A DNA stretch of 64,000 nt. It comes from Oxytricha trifallax (lineage: Eukaryota; Ciliophora; Spirotrichea; Sporadotrichida; Oxytrichidae). The notes under the pieces are model-generated. The model was not told the origin of the DNA. It saw nothing but the letters and a program-made list of their open reading frames with translations, and did no database searches. The stretch is from assembly GCA_000711775.1 (NCBI GenBank), contig ARYC01000279.1, forward strand, positions 1 to 64,000. Reading direction: 5' to 3'. This document shows, in pieces, positions 1 to 11,945 of the stretch (position 1 is its first letter; every line of letters begins with the position of its first letter). A program made the translations under genes and the position numbers.

Positions 1-235
1 CCGAGTACTCGCCATGGCTCAACCCCATCGAGCAGCTTTTCTCATACATCAAGAGGCACCTCAGGCAGGAGCAGGCAGACAGCAAGTAAGGATAGTTACC
101 ATAATTACTTATAGGATTCACTTGGTTAAGAGGCTCTCCCAGATCCTGAAAGCCATGACCAAGAGTGATGTCAACAAGCTCTGGGCGTTCAGCGTCAAGC
201 AGTGGTGCACCACCATTAGGCATGGGTTCGTCTGA
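1..235 (+). CDS. DDE transposase (Tc1/mariner/IS630 type), 3' end only
   Basis: This is the C-terminal end of a cut-and-paste transposase; the rest lies left of the window. The frame starting at base 3 reads EYSPWLNPIEQLFSYIKRHL, the classic segment carrying the third catalytic acidic residue (the E of NPIE) in the DDE_3/Tc1-mariner/IS630 family. A 29-nt GT-AG intron (86-114) must be removed to keep the frame. After splicing the protein continues with KIHLVKRLSQILKAM and ends ...IRHGFV at TGA 233-235. Base composition is far GC-richer than the DNA from 790 onward, so the gene is either a recent arrival or under different constraint from its AT-rich surroundings. It is not TBE-type: the TBE equivalent reads YSPQFNGIEFY. 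Family assignment is confident; the exact subfamily is not determined. Confidence 0.8.
   Translation, partial: RVLAMAQPHRAAFLIHQEAPQAGAGRQQVRIVTIITYRIHLVKRLSQILKAMTKSDVNKLWAFSVKQWCTTIRHGFV
86..114 (+). other. 29-nt spliceosomal intron in the transposase
   Basis: It begins GTAAGG and ends TTATAG. Removing it joins AGC AA to G ATT CAC and restores an open frame through to TGA 233. Without removal the frame meets a TGA within about 60 bases. Confidence 0.7.
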
Positions 236-790
236 GTAAACCATCAATGAACATGAGTGGAGTTGCAGGTGCTCTGGCACCAGTCAAGACAAGCATGAAT
301 AGCAGTTGAACTGTTAATTTAATTGATTAAAACTTCCCTATTATATATCACGCTTTTAAGTTTAAGTCTAAACTAATCAATCGCCAACCTACTCAAACCT
401 CTCTCACCTCCGCGCATTGCCGAGGTCAAGTCCACCAACACACCAACGATGGTCCAACTACTCGAGCTACCAATGATGACACCGATGGATCAAGGATGGA
501 GCAATAGATTATAGGATCTAGAAGATGAGAATGGATTGCCGATTGGCATCAACTCAAGCCTATCGACGACGAATCGACATCAAGTGATCATGCCAGATCA
601 ACGCCAATTGACGGTGTCAAACGATCGTGTTAATCATCGAATTCTTGCCAAACATCGAAATCAAGTGCTTGGTTGTTCAAGAAAAAATTGGGGTTTACAT
701 TATGGTGCTGGACACATAAATCATCAAAATAGGTAGTAATACACTCTCAATCAACACAGTGGTTTCTATAAGTTGGTCATAATTAAATAT
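236..790 (+). other. GC-rich tail with an open, unrecognised reading frame
   Basis: The GC-rich island continues to about 780. From about 383 a plus-strand frame stays open past 778 (stretches such as MVQLLELPMMTPMDQGW and RQLTVSNDRVNHRILAKH). I do not recognise the product and see no convincing start. It could be the remainder of the transposon that supplied the upstream transposase, or a neighbouring degraded gene. The fall to AT-rich sequence near 790 probably marks an element or MDS boundary. Confidence 0.35.
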
Positions 791-1864
791 TTAATTTATT
801 TTTCAAATTTCCTATTTTAACGTATTTTATCAATAATAATAATATTATGAAAAAGATACATTTTGATAGTTTTAAGGTGATTGTTAAAAAATAAAAAAAA
901 ATCTATAATTACTATATTTAAATTTAAAAATAATTTTAGTTATTTATATAAAAATTACTTAATTAAACTAAATGATTCATTATTAGATTCGTAAGGCATC
1001 TATGTTTTCATTTTCAAGACCTGTTACTATTTTACTTTATTAAAGTTCTTATAAATATGAATCCATTTTCTAATAATATTCTTGGATTTAATAACGTTTT
1101 AAAAAAATTCTTTCAACTTAAGTTGAAATTGAATTTATAAAAATAAAAAAGAAAAAAACTCATAAAACAATCAAATTATAATTAAGCAAAAATAGAAAGA
1201 ACAATAAATTTATAGAAAGAAAGAAGTTCCTTTCTATTAATCAAAAATATTACTGTTCAATTTTTTACCTTACAAGATTTTCATTACAAGTTTCATACAT
1301 AAATTTAATTAACAAAAATAAGTACAAAATAAAAAGGTATTTATTGATTAAAATTAATAAATGATTATATAATTGCTTAGAATATAATTTTAATTTGGAG
1401 ATAATTATTAGCATAAATTAAGTGGAATAATAAATTTATTTAAAAAATATTATAAAAAGAAACGAAAAAATAATATTTATTGAATTGTTATTTATAGTAA
1501 ATTTGTGCAAATTTGTTTATTTATAGAAAAGATTTAAAAAATAATTATTATTTATAATAATCCCTTTAATATTTATTATTATTTTTATCAATTTTCGTAT
1601 GTTAAATACAATTAATACTCAATAAATTATATTAAATATCATAACTGGAAATAAAAAGTAAAAGAAGGAAATGACATAATATACTTTGCTTGATTTTTAT
1701 TTTCAATAAATTGTAATTAACAAGAATCTTTAAAAATTAAAATAAACTGTTTAATTAAATCCAATCATATAAAATATAAAACTAACTATTCTTTATACTT
1801 TTAAAATTTTGGAAACATATATAATTATTATTCAAAATAAAGAATGAAAATAATTATTTTAATA
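791..1864. other. AT-rich, no gene seen
   Basis: Very AT-rich sequence with no coding stretch, RNA gene or clear repeat boundary. The part from about 1490 resembles about 15480-15660, so the R1 repeat family may begin here. Confidence 0.5.
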
Positions 1865-3160
1865 AATTCTTTTTATATTCTGAGATTCGTAGACTCGTAC
1901 TCTGCTATCATTATTAAACTTTTCTAGGGGTTTGCTTATTTTAATAAATGTTTAATAAAGAATAGTATCAAGAGTTTAGACAATTTAATTATTTTATAAT
2001 TTTATTAAATAAACCCAAAAAAATGTCTTAATTTCAAATTATAAAATATAATATAATTTATGACTTCTTAAAGAATTAATTTATTTTATTATAAAAATAT
2101 TGCTGAATGTTAAAGTTCATCGTATAATTTAGAAATTTTAATTCAAATAATTTAGACACTTAAACTTTGAAACTGAGCTATATAAAGTTAAAACAAATTT
2201 TCAAATAATTAATTGCAGGAGTTCATTTAATTTTAGAAACTGTAAAATAGAAAAATTAATAAATTTATAAATTTAAAATAAAGGAAAGTTAGGATTTTAT
2301 CTCCTAGACAATATTAAATTTATTCTATAAATTTATCAAAATCAGCTGGATTTTTATTTTAGTGGGAGTAAATTTATTTCTTCCTAAAATTAAATAATTA
2401 TTTTGTGATTCCTTCATATGATTTTAATGTCAAAATTAAAATCTAGACATAAGCTTCAAATGTAGCGATAAAATAGTGATATAAAATAGTATCGTAATAT
2501 TATAGTCTAGCTAGTATCGATATCTTTTATAAGTAATAGACCATATTAACTGGTTTTAAAGGAATTGATTTTCAACAATTTAAATAATTAATAATTTTGC
2601 TATAATTAATTTTCAAAAATAAAGTTTATATGGTACAATAATTATGCTTATTTTGAACAATCGATGAAATATACTGTCAACAGGTTTTAACTGATATGGA
2701 AAATAATAAGTAAGTTTATATCAAAAGATTTAATTAAGCTTTAGTCATGTATAAGTTTATAATAAAAATAAATCAACAATTTAAAATAATTATATCAAAG
2801 AAAAATTTGACTTTATAATAATAGTTAATATTGATAAATTTTATATAACATATATTTAAAAATAACGATATTAATTAATTTTTTTATTTAAATTCACAAT
2901 TAGAGTAAATTTTAAATTATCATAATTATAAACATATAGCTTATCGAGTTTTCATTTGCTAAACAATTTTATTATTTATTTAGTAAATTAAAGATAAAAT
3001 TATAGAATTTAATTTATTTATTGAATGAATCTATCTTTTCACTCTTTAAATCATAACTTCATTATAATATTAGATTTAAATTTATCAATAAATTTATTGG
3101 TTTTTAATTTTATTTAATATCAATTACATTTCAAAATACTATAATTTAAATTTTTATAGC
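1865..3160 (+). repeat. Dispersed repeat R1, copy 1
   Basis: This stretch aligns by eye with 23270-24460 in the same orientation. Shared landmarks, in order, are a GGGGTT(T/C)GCTTAT segment, TAGACAATTTAATTATTT, TTTTAGAAACTGTAAAAT, AGTGGGAGTA, AGCGATAAAATAGT with ATCGTAATATTATAGTCT, and ATCAATTACATTTCA. Divergence and indels are heavy, so it is old. No ORF is preserved. A third, weaker copy lies near 15480-16200. Confidence 0.6.
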
Positions 3161-3968
3161 GAACTTATGAAAATAATATATTAATTATTTATCATAAGAA
3201 TTACTATAAATATAAAACAATAGATCATACAGAGAACAATAAATTAAATTTATAATTTGAATTTTTAATTAAATTTAAGCTATTATTTCATAACTATAAT
3301 AATAAAAGATATATTTAAAATGTAATAATATTATACTATATTATTATATTTTAAAAGTATATATTGTTTGAAAAGACTTTAATTCTAATCAGTAATATAA
3401 AGATTTATTAAAGTATTTTTTGGACGTTTTATGCAGCAGTTTAGATTTCCATAATTTAAATGATCTAAATGATTTATATTTATATAATTTTCGAATTATT
3501 ATAAAATATTTTACTTTTTATAATTTGCTAAGATATTTTTAATTTATTGATAAATAAAATTCAAACAAATTATATATTCCTAATTTTTTAATTCACATTT
3601 CTCTACATATTATTATTAAAATAACAATAAAATAATAAGGAGGTTGACATACTTAGAAAGGAATATAAGCTTACCTTTTATTAAAAAAAACAATTTTAAA
3701 ATAATTTTAAAAATGAAATATATATTACATTAAAAATCATAATTAATTTAGATTATTATATATTTATTAATTTATATGCTCAAAATAAATTAAATAAAAA
3801 TATTATTTTGTCTAAGTATTTATATTCCATTAAATAAAATATTAGGAAGAGTCCGTAATAATAAAAATGTAAGTTAATTTAATTTATTAACAATAATAAT
3901 TTATTTTTTTGTTTTAAATGGTCAAAATAATTTTTTGATTTCATTCAAAAATCAATGAAAATATATAA
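3161..3968. other. AT-rich, no gene seen
   Basis: No coding-like stretch or clear inverted repeat was found here. Confidence 0.5.
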
Positions 3969-4509
3969 AATTCAATTAAAATAATTTATATAAATAAAGC
4001 CAGTAAGTTGAAATAAGAGTGGCTATTAATTATATTTTAATAGGATTATGTAAAAAGGTTTCTTAAGTCTTAAGTTCTTGCTTAATTTCATCATTAGCAT
4101 CATCTTTAGCAAAATCTTGAGCTTTTCTTTATCTTGTTGAATTTCTCAAAAATACTGGGCTTTGGTTCCAAAGCTTAGCGTAATCGAAATCTCCCCAGTA
4201 TTAGAAGTGCAGTAGCTGAAACCTCAGCCACTTCTCTGTTTAAAGAGTACTATATCAGGGTTGTTTTTGGATAAAAAAATCCTATATATTAAGTGAAAAT
4301 TTAATTATTTAAAACTATTTAATTATTTAAATCAGACAAAGTTCTAGTTAATTAATTTCCTCAAAAAAATAATTAAAGATCTTTATTAAAATTCACTAAA
4401 AGTTAAATCTATTATTTAGTTACAAATACTAAAGCATTAATACTTAAAAGTTTTATAATGTTTGATTTAAATAATTAAATAGGTGTAAATAATTAAATTT
4501 CCACTAAAT

Positions 4510-4696
4510 ATATAGGATTTTTTTATCCAAAAACAACCCTGATATAGTACTCTCTAAACAGAGAAGTGGCTGAGGTTTCAGGAGCTGCACTTCTAATACT
4601 GGGAGACTTCGACGACAGTAAGCTATGGAACCAAAGCCCAATATCTTTGAGAAATTTAACAAGATAAAGAAAAGCTCAAGATTTGAAAAAGACAAT
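4510..4696 (+). pseudogene. Coding-like segment duplicated in both FB1 arms
   Basis: Read with TAA/TAG as Gln, the right arm gives LNREVAEVSGAALLILGDF followed, in a shifted frame, by MEPKPNIFEKFNKIKKSSRF. The left arm (4104-4280, minus strand) gives the corresponding EVAEVSATALLILGRF and EPKPSIFEKFNKIKKSSRF in one frame. The peptide is more conserved between arms than surrounding sequence, and base composition is less AT-rich. I do not recognise the product. It may be a duplicated, inverted MDS fragment or a relic gene. The TBE derivative cuts the right copy at 4696. Confidence 0.4.
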
Positions 4697-5907
4697 CAAA
4701 ACCCCAAAACTCCTTAATGAGTTTTTTATTTGTTTTTATTGACGAGTGTAATGTTGGGGATTAGGGTTTATTTATGTTAAGAAGCATAATTTTCACACAA
4801 GTATGAAAATATGAAAGTTTTACATGATCAATTTTTTATATTAAACTTATATCATCTCATTATTATTAGTATGCTATAGCATTTTTAAATGAAAATGATA
4901 CGGTTGAGTAATTTTAATTTTTATTTTACATTTTTTTCATAAGTTTTTACTTTTACTCATCATTTTTATGAAATTTGATGATTGCATCTTGTTATGAAAT
5001 TGGCAATTATGCATAAATATTTTTGAGATTTTTTATAAAAAATTAATTTCAAATTTAATTTGCACTTTTATTACTTATAGCTAACGTTCTTTATTATCAT
5101 ATTTTCATCCAATACAAAAATGTTTGGTAACATAAGTAAAATTTTAATGAAAAATTAGTATAAAATGAGCCGTTTTAAGGTGATTAATTATCACAGTACT
5201 GTAATGTTTAAGTTCCAGAAGTGTTATAAATGGATATCAATCTTAAAATTATATGTTTACAATTTCTATAAATTTTTAGACACCTATCAAATATGTGTAT
5301 CTTATAGGAGGTCAACCCTCGAGAGAGAAATGGAGAAAGTAAGTGAAAACTGTAACAAGTTTCAGAGATGGATTTCTATTTTAACAAATAAAATTCCATT
5401 AAATTAGTATTGAATATCTTTAAATATAATTAGTACTGGTACTAATTAGCTTAATTTTAATTGGAACCAATTTAATACAAAACTTAATAAGTACCAAGTT
5501 TTAATCTAATGAGGTTTTAATGGAAAAGTTCCAAAATGGTTCAAAACCTAATGGTGCTAGTACCAACCTAATTATTTTATATTGGTACGATAGCATTTCA
5601 AAAAATTGAGTCTCAAGTAATCATAAGAATTAGTTTTCATAAAATTTAGATAGTTTAGTTAAATAAGAAAAGCAAACAAAAAATGCGATTTCCTTGAAAT
5701 TTTCTTAGTTAATTAATATCTACATAACATTTATATAGATGTAGAGGTGATAAATTATAAAAGAATAAAAATCTCCATCTTAAAAACAATACATTACATT
5801 GAATCTAACATAAAAAATGAAATTAATCAAAAAGAAACCATAATCCCAAATATTACCATCATCAATCAAAGCACATATAAAACTCATTAAGGGGTTTTGG
5901 GTTTTTT
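4697..5907 (+). mobile_element. Internally deleted TBE derivative (remnant A)
   Basis: The left end starts CAAAACCCCAAAACTCC and the right end closes with ...GGGGTTTTGGGTTTTTT, both matching full TBE termini. The 3-bp duplication AAT flanks it (4694-4696 and 5908-5910). At 1211 bp it lacks recognisable 42K, 22K and 57K genes. It retains the intergenic block present between 22K and 57K in the complete TBEs (TATAGGAGGTCAACC near 5306, then GTACC-rich repeats 5430-5595). It therefore looks like a non-autonomous deletion derivative. It shares its body with remnant B at about 13440-14089. Confidence 0.8.
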
Positions 5908-6042
5908 AATGCTAATGAAGAAATTAAGCAAGAACTTTAGACTTAAGAATGCTTTTTACATAATTTCCATTTTAATTAAAATTAATAGCCACTCTTATTT
6001 CAACTTATTGGCTTTATTTATATAAATTATTTTAATTGAATT

Positions 6043-6880
6043 ATTATTTATAGATAATTAATAATGATTAGCTTTTTTAGGTAATTTAATTCAAAATCAA
6101 TATAAGTTATATTTTATTATAAAACTTTAGGAAACTTTGACAATAATTGGGATTTTAATTTTAAATAAATCAAATTCTAATTTAAATTCAAGATAATTCA
6201 TTTACAATTTTATCCAAATATATAAAAAGATCTCTTTATCAGCAATTGTTACAGTTCATATTTTATGTCTCTTAATAATCTTAATTTAACAAGCAAGGTC
6301 ATAGTCTACCATTGAATTAAATTAACTTTATCTGCATTAGTTATTCTTAAGCTGTATATGGTAAAAAGATATTTAAATAATAAAAAAATAAAACGAAATT
6401 TAATTTCATCAAATTATAATATTTTAATTAAATCCATATGATAATTATTAAAAGAACCTGTCTTTAATTAAATAATTTCACAATAGAAAATTTTATATTC
6501 TTATTTTGTTAAATATTATAAATTTCACGATTAGCTTATAATAATCAATTAGTAAATAATACTTGTTAAATAAGATTTTTTAGATATAATACAAATAGAA
6601 CAAATTAAAATCTTTCTTATGTACTTAATGAAGCAAACATTTCTAAATAATTAGATTCTAGGCGATTATATTATTTTATTATCTTAAAGAATAAAGGTAA
6701 GCTTAAAAGATGTTCTAGAAATTTTTTAATTTATGAGTTTAATAATAATAATAATAATAATATTTTGATCTCATTGAGGTCTCAGGGGACCCCCGATCAA
6801 TAAGCTTTAAAGCATATAAGGGTCAAGCCCTTTTAATATTATTTAAATCATCTGATCGTTCAATCTCTCTGATTGTCTCA
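6043..6880. other. AT-rich, no gene; small hairpin and AAT microsatellite
   Basis: Mostly featureless. It includes an AAT-repeat microsatellite at 6739-6762, followed by an imperfect GATC-bounded palindrome (6767-6800). The downstream bases belong to the 3' side of the coding fragment at 6881-7168. Confidence 0.4.
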
Positions 6881-7168
6881 TCACTGATTCTATTTCAATT
6901 AATTCTTTAACAATTCAATAAAAATAATGAATTCTTGAGAGCCCACAACTGTCTTAAGTACTCTTTCTCTGTAGAAAATGAGTACGTGTTTTTCAATCTA
7001 CTTATCTTCTTCTTCGCTATCAATGGAGCTTACTCCATCATAGACTCCGAACTCAACGTATTCTTGAAGTTCTTGCATAGTTTCATCAAAGCTCTCAGAG
7101 TTCTGTAGCTATTTTCCATGCAATCTACCTGATTGCATATTGGGCACCATTTCCCATTGATTTTCAAA
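6881..7168 (-). CDS. Isolated C-terminal coding fragment, unknown protein
   Basis: A minus-strand frame of 96 codons is closed by TGA at 6881-6883. It begins FENQWEMVPNMQSGRLHGKQ, passes through an acidic stretch (SIDSEEEDKQIEKHV) and ends ...LLKNQLKQNQ. Codon choice is GNN-rich and the composition contrasts with the flanks, as expected for an MDS or recent pseudogene. There is no start codon: an in-frame TGA lies just upstream (7169-7171), so the fragment should join to another segment elsewhere. A second minus frame is also open over the same bases and contains WCPICNQVDCMENSY, which could be the true frame for the upstream part if a junction occurs. I do not recognise the protein. Confidence 0.45.
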
Positions 7169-7171
7169 TCA

Positions 7172-10100
7172 AATAAACCCACTTCCTAAAACATTTTTAA
7201 TTAAATTTTATTATTATGAGTTTAATAGTAATTCTACCGAAATTTTATAATCAAGATGGAGTAATGACTCTTCTCTAAACTTACTTAAAGAACAAATTTA
7301 ATTATAAAAAAATGCTTATTTTAATAGTCAGTTTTTGTTGAAAGAAATGAAAATAATTCTCAACAGCCTCGAGATTTTTAAGAGTTTCAGCATTTTTATA
7401 AAGGAAAACTTTTAGTGTTATTTAAACAAATTGTAAAGAATTTTAATCATGAATAGAAGCAAAATAGTAAAGAAATAGTCTTATCAAAGTTTTCCTTCTT
7501 CATGACTCAATCTCACGAATTACCACTTATCTACTCTGAATCCTAACTTCTAAATTTAATTTAATTAATTATGGAGTAATGAATATTAATATTACAGAAC
7601 ATATTTTCAAAATTACCATCTATGATTAAGATTTTATCTATTTTGTTAGTGGCTAGTTGTTAAATCTTAATTATTGTATTTAAATTTGTTTTTTTTCATT
7701 GGCTTTATTTTTTTATGTTTTTTTTCTCATTAAAATGAAATTAATAACCTTCAGTGAATAATCTTTATATTTTCTCAACTTTGTAAAGAGCCTTCTAAGA
7801 TTTAGTGAATTTATCACTTAAGTAAACATACTTTGGTTATTGCACTTGGCTCTTAATAACCAGAATACTTCTGCTCGTCAATAATAATTTTAAATAGCCA
7901 AGCTTTTGATTAGGAGCAAGCTTTACTTTTAAATAAATAGATGAAGGATTTTAGATAAAATGTTTAATCATTTCTATTAAAAGAATATTAAAATTATTTT
8001 AAATATGTCTGATATTTTAATCGTATTATATAATTAAAACATTTTATAGAAAAGATATATTAGAGGATGCATAATTGAAATTATATTAAATATATTTATT
8101 ATAAATTTAAAAAATAAATTCCTCTTAGATGGCTAAAGACTTTGAATGAAAAAAATTAAAGTTTTTATTAAATTAGTAATTAAATAATAAACCTTCTCAA
8201 TAAGTTTTTATAATAATATAAATATTTTGATTATATTATGTTTAATCTATTAAATTAATATTAATATTAGATAAAGTCCATATTTAATAAAAAAATATCA
8301 TTTTAAAGGATTATAAATTTATATTATTATATGAAGTGAAAAGCCTAATGAAAAATTGACTTTGAGTTAAAAAAGAACCTTTAAGGAAATAGAGTCATCG
8401 GATTAAAAGCAAAATATAAAAATTTATAGAAATAATCTCTAACTGAGAATAGTCTGTAATCTTAATTCTCTCTTCTATTTAGTTTTATGAAATTGATAAT
8501 TAAGGAAAAGTAAATACATTTCAATAATAATATTATCAGAGTTTATTTGATAATTTAAAGCATTATTATGTAAATTTAAATTTCTTGATATATCTAAATA
8601 AACTTAAAGCCTAAATATATTTTCAATTAATATTATACTATTTATCTTCTGTAAAAAGAGACAAATTATAAATTAAATCTCTTAAAAAGGATGCTATTTT
8701 TTAGCTAAGGATGGTTTATAGATTAAATGAAATAAAATATGAAAAATGTAGTTAAAAGCAATTGAAAATAATTTTCAAATTAATATAATAATAATAATGA
8801 TTGCAATATCTTTACATTATGAAATATATCTCTGAATAAATTAATGTTTACAGCAATAAATAATCTATAATAGAGGGCAATTTTTATTTCAAACAGCTTT
8901 GAGAATATCATGTACAAATCATTTAGATGATGACTTTTAGAAGATCAGTAAGCAATTAAATTAATAAAGTAACTACAACTAAAGATGCTATCATTGAAAT
9001 TTTTTAACTAAATTAATATTATTATTTAAGTCTCCAAATTAATATTTATATATTAACAAAAAGAATAGTATTTATTTACTAATAAAATATTTCTCATTAA
9101 ATTATGATTCTTATGCCTAAACAATTCATTCATTGCTAGAGAATATTAAATAAAAAAATTAGAAAATAAATTACTTAAATAATCTTAAAATTGATATATT
9201 TCTAATTACTAATGGTTATGGAATTTCTGTGAAAACCATGCACTTATCTAAAAAAGATTATATTTAACAGAGTGTGAAAGCCTTGATCAATGATCAGAAT
9301 TAATACCGAGGTTGAAGTATTAGACGATATTGTTTAAAATTAATTAATAATTTATTTAAAAAATAAATCTTAATTATATGACTTTACTTTTTATTAATTT
9401 AAAAATAAATATAATTTATATCATAAATTATCCTATAATTTTAATTTCTTGATTAATTTAATAATTAAAATAAATAGAAAAGAATTTAAATATAATATAA
9501 CTCAGAAGTTAAGATATTAAAGCAAGCATAATATAACATTTTCTCAGTAAAATATTTTAATTACTTTTTCAGAATTATATAAATTATATATTATTATTTA
9601 AATAAATTAATAAATATTAAAATTTTGGATCATTTCATTGGATATATCAATAGCCTTAATAAAAATATGCAATATCATTATATATAAATATTTTATAGAA
9701 AAATTTTATTATAATATAATTTGCTATTAAAGTTATTTACATACTTCATTACAATTAAAGTTATCTATAAATAATTTATTTATATAGAAGATTTTTCAAT
9801 AAATTAAAGCTAATTTAAATTACTCGACTCAAATTATAGATTTAGATTAAATTATAAGTTACTGATTTGAAAAGGTTCATTATTTATAGCATGAATTATT
9901 TACACCATTTATTAAAACAATTATTTTATTATTTTATTTAACTATATTCATAATTATAATTGTCAAATATAATGCTTCCTAAATTAATTTATAAAAATAT
10001 TGGTTATTATAAATAAATTATTAATTTTATATTGATAAAATGATGATGGAAAATTGCCTAAATTAATATATTAAAGCATTTAATTTTAGATAATACATTA

Positions 10101-10280
10101 ATGATTATTACAATAAAATCAATAAAAATATTGTAAATAAACTAATTGAAATAGAATACTTTAGATTCATAAGAATAATTATTTTAATTTTTCTGAAAGA
10201 ATAAAAGTAATTCTACTTTTAATACAAAAATTATTATTAAAAATAATTAAATAAAATTTATTATGAATGTAAATAGAGAA
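7172..10280. other. AT-rich, no gene; contains dispersed repeat R2 copy 1
   Basis: No convincing coding sequence. About 7970-9010 aligns with about 20120-21190 (shared run AATTTAAATTTCTTGATAT, then AAAGTAACTACAAC against GGCAACTACAAC), marking an old dispersed repeat. Edges are uncertain. Confidence 0.4.
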
Positions 10281-10902
10281 AATTTAAGGGGGTGCGATAT
10301 CTGAACAAAAGCGACAATATAAGTTATTTTTATATTTAATAATTTGGCGTACAGCTTTGTTTATAATTAGGGTCGGAGAACTCGAAGAAACTATTTTAAA
10401 TTACAAGAAATTTATTTATAGTGTCGAAAGCACAAATATTGAGTATAAGTTTTATCATATAAAAGCATTTGATTTTATTAGGTTTTAAATAATTTTTTCT
10501 TTTAATGTTTACAATTTTAAACAATATAACTAACTCAAATTTCTTGTTAATTAGCTATTTTTCACATATCATTATATCAAAATACTTATATTTATTATAA
10601 ATTTAATATTCAAGTAATTTATTTTTGTTATATAATTAATGAACAAGAATTTGAGTTTGTTATATTGTTTAAAATTGTAAACATTAAAGGAAAAAATTAT
10701 TTAAAACCTAATGAAATTAAATGCAGTTTTACTATAAAATTTATACTCAATATTTGTGCCCTCGACACTATTAAATAATCTCTCGTAATTTAAAATAGTT
10801 TCTTCGAGTTCTCCGAATCTAATTTTACCTGGAACAACTAAGGCAAATTATTTGCACTATAAAAAATAATTCGGTTCAGATATCGACCTTCCCCCTTAAA
10901 TT
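10281..10902. mobile_element. Foldback element FB2 with G/C-run ends
   Basis: Inverted arms of about 270 bp (10281-10550 and 10633-10902) surround a short loop. Ends read AATTTAAGGGGGTGCGATAT and, inverted, ATATCGACCTTCCCCCTTAAA. Arms carry several matched substitutions and small indels, so the element is moderately old. TTAA lies immediately outside each G/C run and could be a target duplication, though this is ambiguous because TTAA is palindromic. No ORF was recognised. Confidence 0.75.
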
Positions 10903-11457
10903 CAAATGGAGATTAGTAAATTCCTGAAGATATAAATCGCTTAATATATAATAAAGACTCTAAACTAAATTCTAGGATATTATTATAAAGACTTTATTCT
11001 CAAGGCTATCTAAAGAATTTGCGCTTTACATTTGAAAAAATGTTTCAGTGTAACTTTCCAATTAATAGTTTTCTTAGCTTTCTTGCAGTATTCATAATTT
11101 CTTAACTGAAGGGCAAAAAGTTTCTTTCTTATTATCATTATCTTTCATTTTATTTAAGGACATTTCCATAGTAAGGAAGCCTTATCTTTGAATACAAAAT
11201 AGTTTTTTGAAGATTAGGACTTTTAATCTAGTTTGATGATGTATATCTTAATATAGTGATGAGCTAAATGTTTTAAAACAAATTTTCCTCTTATTTTTTA
11301 TCAAAAGTTTTACTAAATATTAATCGAATTAATATATTATAAGCATTAGTTATCAAATTTAAGTCTGAGGAAGCATTTATAAATACTATAACAATTCCTC
11401 TTTAACTGTATATCGAAAGAATTCAAGCTAAAAAAATACAAAAATTATGATTAAAAC
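10903..11457. other. AT-rich spacer, no gene seen
   Basis: AT-rich sequence between two inverted-repeat elements, with no coding-like stretch. Confidence 0.4.
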
Positions 11458-11945
11458 TTTAGGGGGGGGAGGTTTCCTGCACTGTTTTTTTCTATATGTT
11501 AAATTTAATAAATTTTACATAAATAAACAAAGTTAATAATTTTATGACACATTAAATATTAAGAGCATATTTTTCATCATTTAAATACCTTAAGAAAATA
11601 TAGTCTAACATTATATAGGCATGGTAAGAACAAGATAAATTGAATCAGAATTACATTAACAATATGATATAATATTTGGAATTACTATAGTAAAGCAATA
11701 TAATATGTATGTTACAGAACCTTCAAATATCAGATGAAAAATGTCAAGTTTTTGGAATCCGAAGATAGAAATTGACTATTGATTAATAAATTAAAGTATA
11801 ATTATAACAATGAAATTAGTCCTGAATTTGGTTGATAGTCATTAAAAAGATTAATTTAATTTTAAAAAAAATTAAAAAAAAGTGCAGGAAACTTCCCTAA
11901 ATTTTTTTTAAATCATAAACCAGTGCAGGAAACTTCCCCCCCAAA
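11458..11945. mobile_element. Short TIR element with G7-8 termini (MITE-like)
   Basis: The termini are about 25-bp inverted repeats: left TTT(A) then a G8 run, then GGTTTCCTGCACTG; right CAGTGCAGGAAACTTCCCCC. A second copy of the right terminus lies just inside (11881-11899), giving a duplicated end. The body is AT-rich, without long arms or an ORF, so this is a small non-autonomous element. Confidence 0.7.

Larger units (their letters stand above)
3969..6042. mobile_element. Foldback element FB1, interrupted by a TBE derivative
   Basis: The left arm 3969-4334 is an inverted copy of 4463-4696 plus 5908-6042, with a loop of about 128 bases (4335-4462). The right arm is split by a TBE-derived insertion (4697-5907) flanked by AAT. 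The left arm shows what the arm looked like before insertion: in reverse complement it reads across GATGATGCTAATGATG with no insert. Arms are roughly 90% alike by eye. Outer ends lie at AATTCAATT / AATTGAATT. Both arms carry coding-like sequence, so this may be an inverted duplication of a gene piece rather than a classical transposon. Confidence 0.7.

Noticed and set aside
4504..4695. 63-aa minus-strand frame in FB1
   Set aside because: The opposite strand has the peptide conserved between both arms; the minus frame is not conserved in the other arm.
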